A DNA stretch of 64,000 nt from Deinandra increscens subsp. villosa (Eukaryota > Streptophyta > Magnoliopsida > Asterales > Asteraceae). The position numbers and the translations under genes were made by a program. Positions 1-11,811 of the stretch are shown here, piece by piece (within the stretch, counting starts at the first letter, position 1; each line of letters starts with the position of its first letter). The stretch is from assembly GCA_039602395.1 (NCBI GenBank), contig JBCNJP010000006.1, positions 66,778,509 to 66,842,508 of the forward strand. The letters run 5' to 3'. The notes below the pieces were generated by a model, which ran no database searches, was not told where the DNA came from, and saw only the letters and a program-made list of their open reading frames with translations.

Positions 1-1160
1 TGTTTATTTATTTTGAAAAAAAAAAAAAAGTAAAAAACATCAAAAATCCAAAAAGATTTTTCATTTTTTGAGTCATTTTTAGTATTTGAGTCAAATCTGT
101 TTTGGGGAAAAATTGCCGGTACATGGAAAATGATAGTACAATTGGGAATCGGTTTTCAAAAGAAAATTGTAAAAATAAATAAAGAAAGAATAAGGGATAA
201 GTGGTAGGAAAGGTGAGAATGGAAAATATAGCTAATTTGTGATGTGTCGGTAGGCCCAGCTGATTGAGTAAAGTTTAATTATCCCTTGGTGTTTATTTGT
301 GTATAAATATGTAATAAATTAGCTTGCTAGTGGGTTCCCATTTTAGAGGTAATAGTGAGGTTGAAACTGATGATTAGGAGGAAAAAGACCTTTTTAAATT
401 AGAAACTTATATATCCTCAGAATAACTGGCACGTTATGATCTTTTTGCGAAAGCAAATCCGAGAAATAACGGCGCCCCATCTTTTCCATATTTGAGCATA
501 TTAGGTAATAAATTGGTTAATATTTTTAGAGTGAAGGGACAAAATACTCACGTACGAACTAAGGATAGTATCCCGTGGTGAGTGCCTCTGATGATGTTCC
601 GGATCTCGCGGGCAAAACACTCACGTATGATTTCGGGGGTAAGACCTTGTGAAAGAATGCCTCTGATGATGTCCGTTGGTGAGTATAGTTAAAAATAACC
701 AACTATAAAAAAAAAAAAAAAAAAAAGAAGAGAGAAGCAACAATAGTTAAATAAATGCTCAAGCAAATTCGCAATCCATCCAAATTCATCATTGTTGGGA
801 TATATGAGTTTCTGGTTTAACGAGGGTGGGAAAAATATAAATATTCATCTTTATTACCCTTTGCTTTGACCGAATTTGAGTCGGGATTAGACTAAGCTAG
901 GACTTTCTGAATGTGGGACACATAAGCAGGTTGAGACTTTATTTGGTAAATTATATAAACACCTTGGGGGCTCAAAGATCAGTGGTTGGGTTTAGTCGGA
1001 TAGAAATACCGGTGATTGCAATTAGTATATATGAATACATTTGGAATGTGGAATGGAAAAAGGTTGATAAATGTTAAATGTTAAAAGATTTTGAGATTGA
1101 TTTCCCGATTATGATTCCATGGCAGTTTTTCCGAGACGGAAAAAGTCAAGTGTGGGGATG
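1..1160 (+). mobile_element. 3' internal region of a Ty3-type LTR retrotransposon (non-coding)
   Basis: This stretch ends in a purine-rich polypurine-tract-like run (aagtgtggggatg) directly before an LTR that starts with TG, so it is read as the internal 3' end of an LTR element on the + strand. No gag, protease, reverse transcriptase or integrase motif is visible. Around 545-685 a degenerate direct repeat occurs (ctcacgtacga/ctcacgtatga and tgcctctgatgatgt twice). The long non-coding 3' region and the PPT style are like Tat/Athila-type Ty3 elements of plants; the clade is an inference. The 5' part of the element lies outside the window. Confidence 0.6.
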
Positions 1161-2260
1161 TGATGTTAGTCCAATTTGTCGTTATTATTGTGTTTAATTT
1201 GTTATATTTAATTATAATCATGATTGGATTATGTCGCATTTTCACGGGTTTTTGTGTTGTGAGGTACCGTAAGCTAAATGAGCTAAAAGTGGAGTTTTAT
1301 GAAGAACTGGAAGCTGCTAGTACGAGGATCGAGAATCGAGCGGGAACGAGTGAAGACTTAGAAGAAATTGAAGAAAGTTCCTGAGATCCAGATCCGGGCG
1401 GTACGCCCAGAAGTGAAGATAATAGGGCGGTACGCCCTAAAGTTTAGAAAGAGATCCGGAAAAGTAAGTCCGGGCGGTACGCCCAGAGTTTCACAATTTG
1501 GGGCGGTACGCCCCGAATCGGTCGGCAGAAGATTTAGATTAGGGTTTTCTATTTAAACTTGTTTCTTAAGTTTTTGTCAATTATCATCTCCATTGTGCGA
1601 CCAGAGCAGTAGGGTTTACGAATTTCACATTGTTTTGGAGCTTTTTGAGAGATTTCAACCATTCGGTACGTTATTTTAATGCAATCTTTAACTTTAATCA
1701 TGTTTGTTTCATTAGCCATGTCCGGCTAATCCACCACTAACCGCTTTTGGTGATTGGTTGGTGGATTCGTTCTATGACTAACCTATTATTAAACTAGTTA
1801 CCCGCATGCTAAACTGTTTAACCTAACTAGTAATCTAGGGTTTTAGTGGTCCCCTGTTTATCGATCCAGCACTTTCTTGCGGCAGGACTAATCAGCCCAT
1901 TAGGAATTTAGGTTATTAGGTCAGGGAGGCAATTGGGGGGCATGTCTATGTGTCGCTAGGAAGTAATTAGGTTTGTTTAGATCGGTAGCCAACCAGGATC
2001 CAGAAGTGGTTAGATTTGTCTCATCTGATAGTTCAATCAAATTTTAGGTTAAAGTTAGTTATTTGGTAGTTAATTCACCTCAATCAAATTAAAACAGCTA
2101 AGTGGCAACCCTAGGTAATTTTAGGTTAATTAGTCAATTTAGTTAAGTACTTAGTCAATTAGTTAAGATCCACATATTCCCTAGGTTCGATAACCCTTGC
2201 TTCACTACTACATAATCAATCTAAGTTGGGGATTTGAAACGGCCTGACAAACCGTTATCA
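1161..2260 (+). repeat. 3' LTR, Ty3-type element (copy 1)
   Basis: Starts tgatgttagtcc and ends aaaccgttatca (TG...CA). It matches 57371-58499 along its whole length. It contains four copies of the short hairpin-like motif gggcggtacgccc (about 1397-1514) just before a TATA-like tatttaaac, and an AT-rich 3' part. The right flank is broken PIF/Harbinger sequence, so this is the real right boundary of the insertion. The small ORFs inside (about 1160-1556) are not conserved as proteins between the two LTR copies and are not called as genes. Confidence 0.85.
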
Positions 2261-3307
2261 ATAATCCTCGATCACAGAAGAACCTTCCAAGACGTTGATG
2301 TCATGGCGTACCAAATCCAACGATCGTTTGAGCAAACGGCTTGCAAAATAACCGTTGGACCTTTCTGATCACCCCTCGTGTGATGTCCTCGCCATTCGGT
2401 TGGACAATTATCCCAAGTCCAATGCATGCAATCTATACTTCCAATCATGTCGGGTAAACCATGAACTTCTTCGTGGCGATCGTATAGATTTTGCATGTCG
2501 TTCCAAGTTGGTTTTCTCAAATACCGCGTCGTGTACAAGTCGGCAAGCCCTTTGCAAAATTCTTCAACGGTATCTCTCGTTGTCTTCTCAGCCATCTTCA
2601 AATACTCATCATTGATATCCGTAGTGTTGCCGAACGCAAGAATTTTTATCGCCGACGTACACTTTTGAATGGAAGTGGACCCAAGTTTTCCAGTAGCGTC
2701 GTACCGTTGTCTAAAATACGGTGAATGCTCCTCCAAATCTTTAGCTATACGCAAAAATAACCGTTTGGTTATTCGAAATCGTGTTTTGAACGTCTCATCG
2801 GAGTAGAGCGGTGCTGGGCCAAAATAGTCTCTCATCAAATTTTCGTTGGCCACATTACGATCACGTTCAAGATGTCTCCGCTTGATAACCGGGCGTGGTA
2901 CCGGCATGTCAAAAAGTTGAAGTGCGGCGGAAACAACCTCGTCTTCTTCATCGTCGAACAAACCGAGTCGAGTGGCGGAAGAGGGAGAGCCCATTTTTTA
3001 AAAAAAAATATAGGGGAGTGAATTGAGAGAGAATGAGAGTATGTAGTTTATAAATTGTGGGGAGATATATATATAGTTTGAGAGTTAATTTAAAAAAATT
3101 GAAAATTAAAAAAAAAATTATACCGTTGATATAGCCGTTCAACGGCTATATCTCGAAAAATTTACGTTTCTCCGGCGCTATACCCCTGACGCCCCGGGCG
3201 AATTGGGGCTCCATAACGCCCCATAACGCCCCAGCGTAGTGGGGCGGGGCGTTATATGGGGCGTTATGGGGCGTTATGGAGCCCAAAAACGCCCATTACG
3301 AGTAGCC
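2261..3307 (-). mobile_element. PIF/Harbinger DNA transposon, 5' half, cut by LTR element
   Basis: The outer end at 3307 reads, on the minus strand, ggctactcgtaatgggcg, a Harbinger-type terminal sequence, next to a TTA at 3308-3310, which fits the 3-bp TTA/TAA target duplication of this superfamily. Behind it is a GC-rich inverted-repeat zone with repeated ggggcgttatgg (about 3185-3290), then the transposase ORF. The other end is missing because a Ty3-type LTR lies at 2260. Nested insertion order: Harbinger first, LTR element later. Confidence 0.85.
2262..2994 (-). pseudogene. PIF/Harbinger transposase (DDE nuclease), truncated and frameshifted
   Basis: Translation from ATG at 2994 gives about 230 residues of a plant HARBI1-like nuclease: an acidic N-terminus, then FRITKRLFLRI, then GLPDMIGSIDCMHW (first catalytic Asp region) and GPTVILQAVCSNDRWIWYA. 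Right after WIWYA the frame shifts; the following bases read in another frame as DINVLEGSSVIEDY, the family motif that holds the second catalytic Asp. A small internal deletion (roughly 30 bases compared with what the family normally has here) explains the shift. The gene then stops at the LTR insertion, so the C-terminal third is absent. It cannot encode an active transposase. Recognition is from family motifs, not a database search. Confidence 0.85.
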
Positions 3308-3310
3308 TTA

Positions 3311-3936
3311 GTGGCTCCTCTCATCTGATATCCTTTACCATTGACTTTTCATAATTCTTTTTTCTTTCTTGAGTTTGGCTTCTTGATGCCTACCTTTAAG
3401 TCTTATGTTTTTTTTTTAATAATGTTTCAATAAACCCCTCATATTAAATCTTAACTTTCAAATAACACTATAATTTAAAAATGAATAAATGTTTACTTTA
3501 CTAAATCTTTAGCCCATGTATTTTAGAAAGAAAAAAAACGGTGAAGCCCATGCACTTTACGAAAAAAAAAACAGTAAAAAAATGGGGTTGATCGGGGCCC
3601 TCTCGGGTCCCTTTAAAGGTGCGCACATGTCGTATAGTATGTACATAATAGATGTTACCACTACGCGTTGCCACAGGATAGTGTGGATACAAAAACAGGT
3701 ATGCTGCTAAAGCGTAACGTCAATAAAAAGGAAATACAAAAAAGACTACGCAAAGACGTTAAAATTGAAAGTCTAGTTAAATATCACAGTACAAAAAATT
3801 AGATATTTAAAGGTAACGGTATAAACTAACACTAAAACCAATGAAGCGCTATAAAAGGATTTACAAGAAACTATATTTTTTAAAATAAAGTGAGCTTATT
3901 TATAAAAAATACATGAAAGTAACCATGACTCGCTTA
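3311..3936. other. Intergenic, no gene seen
   Basis: AT-rich sequence with A/T runs. Two overlapping short ORFs on opposite strands around 3500-3710 are shadows of each other with no recognisable domain. Nothing supportable. Confidence 0.5.
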
Positions 3937-3939
3937 TAA

Positions 3940-4480
3940 GTGTTTTTGTAATACCCACCCCATGATCCCAAGCATTTTTAGGCGTCATCTCATCTTTCCC
4001 CACTCCCGCACTTTTTGATGGTAATACCCACCTCATGATCCCATGACCCTAAACCTCTTTTTTTATTCTAGAAAAATAAATAATAACTAAAATAAAAAAA
4101 ATTCATTTAAATAAATAAAATAAGATTACAATTCATGGAAATTAAATTAAAATACATTTAAAAAAAACTTAAAACTCGTCGGGGTCGCTTTCGTCTTCTT
4201 CATCGGACTCCTCATTAGGATGTGGGGTTTTATAGTGGAGAAATTAATTAAAATTAGAAGAAAAAAAATTAAAAGGCAAAAGGCCGTTGAGGGGTGGGGG
4301 CCCACCCTCAACGGTCAAAAGACCCTCCTTCCCCGTGCAAATTGAGCTCGGTGGACAGACCCCGTGGGGTTCTCCCGAGCATCGTCCCCGAGCAGACCGG
4401 CACGGTGTTCCCGAGCTTCCCGAGCTAGGTATCCCCCCCCCCTCCCCCCTCCTATCAGTCTTGAGGTATTACAAACACCC
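3940..4480. mobile_element. Harbinger-type MITE (541 bp, TAA target duplication)
   Basis: Left end gtgtttttgtaatacccacc and right end, as reverse complement, gggtgtttgtaatacctcaa form inverted ends. Both are flanked by TAA (3937-3939 and 4481-4483). Internally it has a repeated 'gtaatacccacc.catgatccca' at the left end and a GC-rich right half. No coding capacity. Ends and TSD resemble the element at 44421-45157. Confidence 0.8.
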
Positions 4481-4961
4481 TAACAATTAATAATATTATA
4501 TATAATTTAACTAAAAGAAATTATGTATTTTAAAAAAAAAAGTTATAGTCTAATCGATTATAGTAAACTAAAATAATTAATTATTTGTTTAAAAGATAAC
4601 AAAATGTTAAATAACCTCAATTTTTCCGGTGAAAAATATATAATAATAATGTCAACTTTATCTACGGAAAGGTGCATAAAATTATTTTTATTATTATGTT
4701 TAAGCAAACCACATAAATTTTAAGAGATATTGTTTCTCTGTGTCAATATCATACACAAAACACAAAAAATTAAGGCCACAATATATATTTTATCTCGATC
4801 AAACATTATATTTATTTAAATGATTTCTTTGGAAAAAAAAAGATAATGGTTAATGTATTTAACATTGTTATTATAGTATTTGACTTTTATGTTTTATTTA
4901 TATAACGTTATTTGTTTTGTGTGTTCGGATTATTCTATTATAACACTCGGATTCTAACGCT

Positions 4962-5301
4962 GTGTTCCCGGGTTTACTTAAAGAGGAAAATGAAGAGAAA
5001 TGAAGAAAAAGGAAAGAAAGAGAAAGGAAGAGAAAGGAAGGGAAAGGAAGAGAAAGAAAAAGAAAATAAGTACTGATTCCTTTCCTTCAAAAATCCTTTC
5101 AAATCGGAAGGAAAGAAAATCAATAGAAAATAGCCTAACTTTCTCTCTCCTTCCCTCCCTTTCTCTCCTTTAATGAAACTGGGAACACAACTTTTTTTGT
5201 TTCCTTCCCCTTCCCTTCTTCAATAAAACTCAGGAACATAAAACTTTTTACATTTCCTTCCCTTTCCCTTCCTTTCTTTCCTTAAATGAACTCGGGAACA
5301 C
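4962..5301. mobile_element. Small foldback/MITE with purine-rich arms
   Basis: The left end gtgttcccgggtttactta and the reverse complement of the right end gtgttcccgagttcattta match closely. The arms are GAAAG/GGAAG-rich on the left and CTTTC/CTTCC-rich on the right, so the element could fold on itself. The end motif recurs twice internally (about 5175 and 5228), showing it grew by internal duplication. No clear target duplication. It sits between two diverged copies of a roughly 95-bp repeat (about 4672-4757 and 5340-5432). Confidence 0.55.
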
Positions 5302-5499
5302 GGTGTAAAAGAAGTTTGGTAAACAAATGTCATAGGACAGCTGGAAAGGTGCAATAAATTATTTTGTCCCGATTAATTATTGCTTTTAAGGAAAACCACA
5401 TAAATTTCAAGAGATGTTGTTTCTCTCTGTCAATATCTTAATTAAAAATCTATTTCACAAATAGTATTCCTCGTACAGTAACATTTTTGTCATATGGCA

Positions 5500-5588
5500 T
5501 GGTAGGGTCACGTGGTTGGTGTTTTATTGATAGGTAAAGGTATAGAGAGATTTTTTAGGTCTTGGCATTGGCTCATTGAAGGAGGTTA
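5500..5588 (+). pseudogene. LINE ORF2 fragment, left of Copia insertion
   Basis: The last about 45 bases encode GLGIGSLKE, the typical motif just upstream of the zf-RVT region of plant L1-like ORF2. It continues in frame at 11812 across the Copia insertion as NLTYLAKWWWRF. The left limit is uncertain; upstream sequence is degenerate. Confidence 0.75.
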
Positions 5589-5967
5589 TATTGAACGAAT
5601 CCTGAATCGTATGAATAATAAACATGACAAATATTTAAATGTTACCTTGTAGCGCAACAATCATAGTCATGTTGTAGGATTCTATCTTGTTACCTGGTAG
5701 AGTTTCTGTTTAGGGTGTACGGTTAGGATGGCTGAGGTGGGGAGACCCACAAATTGTAGAGAGGCAGAGAGAGTCTCACAAAGTAAAGAGGGAGGTTAAG
5801 GTGTTAACTCTCTGCCTATTATCTCTATTTATACACCCAAGGAGAAACCCTAATTATCTAGTAAGGGCAATTACGTCCATCGAATAAATGCCTAAGTAGG
5901 GTAATAAGTTCAATAATTAATTAAGATAAATAATTATAATGGTCATTTAATATTAAAGAATATATAC

Positions 5968-6014
<47 letters not shown>

Positions 6015-6018
6015 AACA
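5589..6018 (-). repeat. 3' LTR of the Copia-type element
   Basis: Matches 11404-11806 with scattered substitutions. Contains a long (AT)n microsatellite (about 5970-6012) that accounts for its greater length. The edge base pair has decayed (tattgaac here, tgttgaac in the other LTR). Confidence 0.85.
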
Positions 6019-9000
6019 TTCTCTCACTTGGCCGAGTAATCATTTATGATGAGCTATTAGATAAGCCTGATCAGGGGTTAATACTCATTTCAATTTTAAA
6101 CCAAAATTGTAGCAGAGAAATACAGTCATAGAATTGATTATCCAATTCAAGACCCTCATTAATCATACTACAATCCCAAATTTAAAATTCAACTTAAATT
6201 TAGAATTATTGACAAGAATAAGCCCTTAATGTTGATTTGTATATAAACTGTCTATATGTCTCGTTAGGCATGCGTAACATATTTAGAGACAACAAATCAC
6301 AACGGATGAGGAATAATTAATAATTAGTCATTCATATTGTGATATGCTTGGTCATTAATAAACCTCGTCTTTATTCATGAGCTCTTAAAAGACTTATGAG
6401 GATAGACCATAAGTTATAGGATCCTTAAGCATATCATGAATGTTTTCAATACAAGCACTTAGTTTCCTCTATTTATTCTTAAATGAACAATACTCTAGTA
6501 TCGAAAATTTAATGCAGTTCTGCTCAAAACTGTTATTGTTTTAAGAGATTAGGGTAGCTGAGTTTATCACAGTTGTCTTCAATATCTTATATTGGATTTA
6601 TGTGATTATGAGTCTATTGATAAATTTACCAACAACATCCAGTGAATAATTATGGCATAATAACTTAGGCTGTTGTTATCAGTTTCTTATCACTCCTTAA
6701 TGATCCATAGATAAATCTGTCCACAAACATAAGGATATACCCCTGATTTGACATTTCATATCCTTTGAATAAAATAAAGTCAAAATTTAGAGATAGTCAA
6801 CTATTTTAAGTTTTCTCATTTCTTCTATAGTTCAAATTATAGTCTTTCGTTTCTTATAGATATTGAAATGTCATCTTAGATGCTTTATGATGCACTAAAC
6901 TTAGGAAACGATTTTCATCATTTCTAATATTTCAGCAATGAAGGCAATATCTTAAAATGAGTACAGACTTGAACATAAGATTTAATTACTTGAACCCTTT
7001 ATTAGTAATCTCCTTTAGTTACTAGAGTTACAGACTAAGAGCAACGTTGCATGTTGTAATGTGTTCAACACATTGTTAAATCTAATAAGATTTAATTAAT
7101 GTCTTATTAGTTTGATCTTGATGTATTTTGATGCTTATTGCATAAGAAGCATCTTCAAGATTTTAATGTTAAAATTATGCGAGAATAAGTCGTTTTGACT
7201 CATGCAACAAGACTAATATATTCTTTGCCTAAAAAAATTATATAAGGGCAAGTGTTGTATTAGTTGCTCCCACTCATCTTAAGGTAAGTCTATTTATCCA
7301 GTTATTCTTGATGAAGAATTGTTACATTTATAACTTCATTAAATTATAAATTCACTTGTAAATTTGCTTATATTAACCCTTTATATGAATTTACTCATCT
7401 TAAAGACTAAGTGTTCTTTAACTTTCAGGCTTGAAACCTTAAGTTTAGTTTATGAACATGTCTTCATGTTAAGTGAGTATTAAGGAAATATAATTTATAA
7501 GGCCATTAAATGTCACTCGTAATTATGAGTGAGTAATAAGGACAATGATTATCTCTCAAAGAACCCTTTAGAAAAAGAATTCTTAACTTGTTAATAGCCT
7601 TTAGAAAACAACAATTTATAACGTTTAATTTCTCCTTTCAGATTTCAGTTTAGTTATGGAAAACTAAACCTCTAACGTTATTCTGATTTAGGGAGTTAAG
7701 CTCATTAATAATAGCTTTATTCCATGAGATGATTTGATTGATTGCTAATAATGGCTCTTAGTATAAGAGATATGATTACTAATCTTTCCAATATCCATGT
7801 GAGCTTTATTAAGGTAGGTTCATAATCATCAAAGTTAATAGGAAACTTCATACCTTGATTACCTACTAAGCTGGATCTAACGAGTTGAAGCAAAACATTA
7901 ATAGTTTCATAGATTTCCTCTTCAGAATTTAAGTTAGGTACATTATGAGTAACATTATTTTTCTAAGTGTGTGGAAGTGGATCAGTGTTATGGAAGCGTG
8001 GTGTACAAGATGTGTAATTAGAGTTAAATTTAACTTTGTCTCTCCCCCCGCCTCTTGTACTTTTAGGCAAGTCATGGATAAGGACTTTTCACTGCTCCCA
8101 CTGACCTCAGAAGACAAGTCGTAGATAAGGACTTGGACTACTCCCACTAATCTTAGAATTCCTTAGGAACTTGGCATGCAACATGCTTAGTGTTGAGGAT
8201 TGTTAAGGTTTAATTACGGCTAACAATCAAATATATGTTTTTATACATGGTTGCCTTCATGTCCGAATTTCAAAATGAATTCTTAGGGACATTTTAGGTA
8301 ACCTTATTTAGGGACATTTTAGGTAACCTTATTTAGCATATGAGTTGGTGTATTTAGAGCTTTGGTTTATAGGAATAGATGTATAACTTAGATGACATAT
8401 TTGTTATCATGTTTATAAGGATACTTAGATGCATAACTTGATGATGTATCTTTAGAAGTATCATACATGATCTACTGGTTCACTCTACTATAGTCCTAGC
8501 GGATTGAGAGTGTTACCATTATTTGTATGTCAATCTTAGTATTTAATCTATTATATCTAATCTCACAACTTTCATTTTATGGTTAAGTTGGTTTTCAACT
8601 TCATCCTTAAAAGTTTAAGGTAAGAAAGATGTTTCTCCTTAATTAAGTACAAGAATAAATAATCAGTTATGTGAGTGATAAATGACTTATGCCCGGATTA
8701 GATCTACTAATATGTTTGAGTTTTGGTAAGTTAGAACTCTTAGTGGAACCTTGTATATTCCTCTAACACATGTATTTTCTTTGTTAAATTCTCACTTTAT
8801 GTGATAACAAAGATTTTGAACATTTATTATCTAGTTATATTTTATAAATATTTCAATCCACGTAAGGACAACTAGATAAGTATAACCAACAACTTTGAGA
8901 GTTAAAATAATATTGACATTGTCATAGTTATGTGAAACCTTATGACCGTCGATGTCTTACTTTAGTAGTGATACTAAGTTCCAAGTGATGTTGGAACATG

Positions 9001-10249
9001 TTAAGGTATCATAAAGTGTAGTACATTGATAGATATTCATTGGTTCGTACAACTTTGACATTGATTTTTCACTTACACTCATTATAGTTGTTATCTGGTT
9101 TTATTTCTAGTGTATGGATTGTGAGAGATCTTTATAAGACTAGTTGTAATTCACTGTGTTAGTTTGAAAAATTAATGGGCATAATTATCATCATTGATTA
9201 TTCTTTGTTAGTCAGTTGTTCAATTAAGGAATTAGAACTTGAAGCTTTCTTGTATCTTATTTCAGAAATTAGAACTATCCTCCTTATTTAAGTTATTTTT
9301 CATTGTATAAGGGTTAGTGATAGTGAGGTGAACAAATTTGTTTTCTAGTTTAAGGCATTGTTTATCCTTTATGCACAATGTTGTCATACACTCGCTTTCC
9401 TTTGGTACTTGTGAGTGATGACTAAATTTTAAAAGGAAAATGTTTAAGTGTGCTAAGAAAGGATTCATTAAGAAATGCACTAGAATAACCTTAATTTGAA
9501 AAATGTCTTGAGTCCTTAAGGGTCATGTTTTCAACTATTTTGATGTGTTCACTAAATCATTAACCTAATTTACACTTTGTATTAAGCATCATTAGATGTA
9601 AAGTGTTTGCATGTATTTTAGAAGTTCTTTTAAAATTTATTAATTACACGATGTTTAAATTAGGAAATCTGAAACATCTCCCCTGATAGCATTGTTTAAA
9701 GGGATTTTGATTATCATGATAGACAATTTGAGTAGAATTTACTCGCTTTTAATGTTTTGGTTGTAAAACCTTTTATTTGAGAGAGTAATTAAGAGTCTTT
9801 TGTCTTAAGAGATAATCAAGATCATTATGATGGGAGAAAAAATATTTATGAAAAACTTTTAGTGATTATAAATTTAGAGTGGATTAGTTATGGAGATTAA
9901 AGGTTAAATTAGTTTGAAAAGAAGATCTAAGAGTGATTATATGGGGTACTTAAAAAACTAAGGCACAATGATAATGATAAACTAAGGCATAATAGAAATG
10001 CATTATCATAAACTAAGCCATGATAATAATACATTATGATGAACTAAGACATAAATAAAATGCATAATCATACATTAAGGTATAGTAATAAGGCATAATT
10101 ATAAAACAAAAGAAGATGTGACATAGTCTGTTACAACACCAAAATAACAGACTAATTAGGTTATACTTAAATGAATTGGCTTTCGCGTTGGTTACTTGCA
10201 TATCACCTAAGCATTATGAACAAGATAAGGGTATGTGCATAGAGTGATG

Positions 10250-10695
10250 TATCACATTAGCATTGGCCAGAAATGATACATCTAAGCTTTATGTACAAAT
10301 TAGGTTCGCTGAATACAGGTGCAACTCATCAGCGTTGGCCAGAAGAGAAACACTTGTATATATAAGGCGAATGCTTAATTTTAGTTGATAATCATTGCAA
10401 AACAACGAATCAGCTTTGGCCAGAATCAAGGTTTTAAAGATGTTATCAAGTTAAGCAAATAAATTAGTTTAATTAGATAAGTCAACTTGTATTGTAAAGT
10501 TTGAATGACATTAGTTAAGATAGTAAATCAGCGTTGGCCAGAATTACCACTTTTAAAGATGTCATCAAATTAATTAAGACAAGTTAATAAATTAATCTAA
10601 TTTTGATTGTAAATCAGTGTCAATAAGTTGACTTGTAATATGAGGTTAAATGACATTATATATAGGTAACAAATCAGCGTTGGCCAGAATTGCAA
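10250..10695. repeat. Five dispersed copies of an 'atcagcgttggccagaa' motif
   Basis: Within the upstream-LTR-proximal interior of the Copia element, the motif recurs at about 10258, 10330, 10410, 10527 and 10673, each followed by unrelated AT-rich sequence, at spacings of 70-150 bp. Nearby, 9950-10110 carries a degenerate 'aactaaggcataat' repeat. Function unknown; could be a packaging or regulatory array of the element. Confidence 0.65.
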
Positions 10696-10904
10696 CCTTA
10701 TTAGATGTCCTTTATTAACTTGAATAAGACAAGTCAATTTATTAGCTGATGTTAATTGGTGTTAGGTTTTGTAAAAACTTAAGTTTATAAGGTTTATACA
10801 AAACATAATTAATAATAAGCCCCCGTTTTCGGTCGGAAATAAGATCTCGGTTGAAAAATGAGTCTCCGGTCGAAAATTAGGTATCTGGTTAGCAAGTTTT
10901 CGGT

Positions 10905-11115
10905 TCGACCGTGAGTTTTTGGTTCGGCCTGGAGGTCTCCGGTTCGGCCTGGAGGGTCTCCGGTTCGGACAGGGAGTTTTCGGAGGAGTCAGGGAGTTTC
11001 CGGACGAGTCAGGGAGTTTCCGGACGAGAATTCGGTCCAGTCAGGGAGTTTCCGAACGAGTCAGGGAGTTTCCGATCCGGATGGGGTGTTTCCGGTCCGG
11101 ATGGGTGTTTCCGGT
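10905..11115. repeat. GC-richer minisatellite in Copia leader
   Basis: Repeats of about 20 bases built on 'cagggagtttccggacgagt' and 'ggtctccggttcggcctgg'. Open in several frames on both strands because the unit lacks stops; none of these frames looks like a real protein. Confidence 0.7.
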
Positions 11116-11389
11116 CTGGCCCTGGGCAAAAACTCAAATTTTGGGTCGAAAACTCGAGTTCATGGGGCGAAACCCTTAATTTTGGACGGAAAACTTGATT
11201 TTTCGTATGATTTCGAAAAAAACAAATCTGACCGTCATTAGGGTTGTTTAAGAAAACGATTTTAGAGACATGTAAGGTCTTATGGTCGGATTCGAAAATC
11301 ACAGTTTATTGATTAGATCTGATTTTCGAAAATCATAGGAGTCAAATATATGAAGAATTCAGATTTATGATTCGTTTAATCAGCATATC

Positions 11390-11401
11390 GCTCTGATACC
11401 A
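11390..11401 (-). other. Primer binding site (initiator tRNA-Met)
   Basis: Reads TGGTATCAGAGC on the minus strand, the standard plant Copia PBS, two bases inside the 11404-11806 LTR. It sets the orientation of the element. Confidence 0.9.
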
Positions 11402-11403
11402 CA

Positions 11404-11806
11404 TGTTGAACAAATCCTGAATCGTATGAATAATAAACATGACAAATATTTAAATGTTACCTCATAGCACAGCAACCATAGTCATGTTGTAGGATTCCAT
11501 CTTGTTACCTGGCCGAGTTCCCGTTTAGGGTGTACGGTTAGGATGGTTGAGGTAGGGAGACCCACGAATTCTAGAGAGGCAGAGAGAGTCTCGCAAATTA
11601 GAGAGGGAGGTTAAGGTGTTAACTCTCTGCCTATGATCTCTATTTATACACCCAATGGGAAACGCTAATTATCTAGTAAGGGCAATTACGTCCATCGAAT
11701 AAATGTCTAAGTAGGGTAATAAGATCAATAATTAATTAAGATAAATGATTATAATGGCCGTTTAATATTAAAGAATATATACCAAATATATATATATATT
11801 CTAACA
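11404..11806 (-). repeat. 5' LTR of the Copia-type element
   Basis: 403 bp, TG...CA on the minus strand (TGTTAGA...TTCAACA). Followed on the minus strand by the PBS. Contains an (AT)n tract shorter than in the other LTR. Confidence 0.88.
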
Positions 11807-11811
11807 GGCTA

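Larger units (their letters stand above)
5589..11806 (-). mobile_element. Copia-type LTR retrotransposon, complete ends, no visible pol
   Basis: LTRs at 5589-6018 and 11404-11806 are direct repeats. Read on the minus strand the element begins TGTTAGA and ends TTCAACA. The primer binding site TGGTATCAGAGC (11401-11390 on the minus strand), complementary to initiator tRNA-Met, follows the upstream LTR after two bases; a purine-rich aagtgagagaa precedes the downstream LTR. The 5-bp target duplication is ggtta (5584-5588) / ggcta (11807-11811), one mismatch, inside a LINE reading frame. The 5.4-kb interior is AT-rich, with no recognisable integrase, RT or RNase H and only short ORFs on either strand, so this is either heavily decayed or a non-autonomous derivative. 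Confidence 0.85.

Noticed and set aside
1160..1556. ORFs of 74 and 62 codons inside the Ty3-type LTR, one with a hydrophobic start
   Set aside because: The equivalent ORF in the other LTR (57370) has a different frame after about 30 codons. They are LTR sequence, not genes.
5970..6012. (AT)n tract considered as CRISPR-like or centromeric repeat
   Set aside because: Plain dinucleotide microsatellite inside an LTR.
10911..11302. Overlapping ORFs of 95, 86 and 97 codons on both strands
   Set aside because: They arise from a stop-free GC-rich minisatellite in the Copia leader; no domain and no frame preference.
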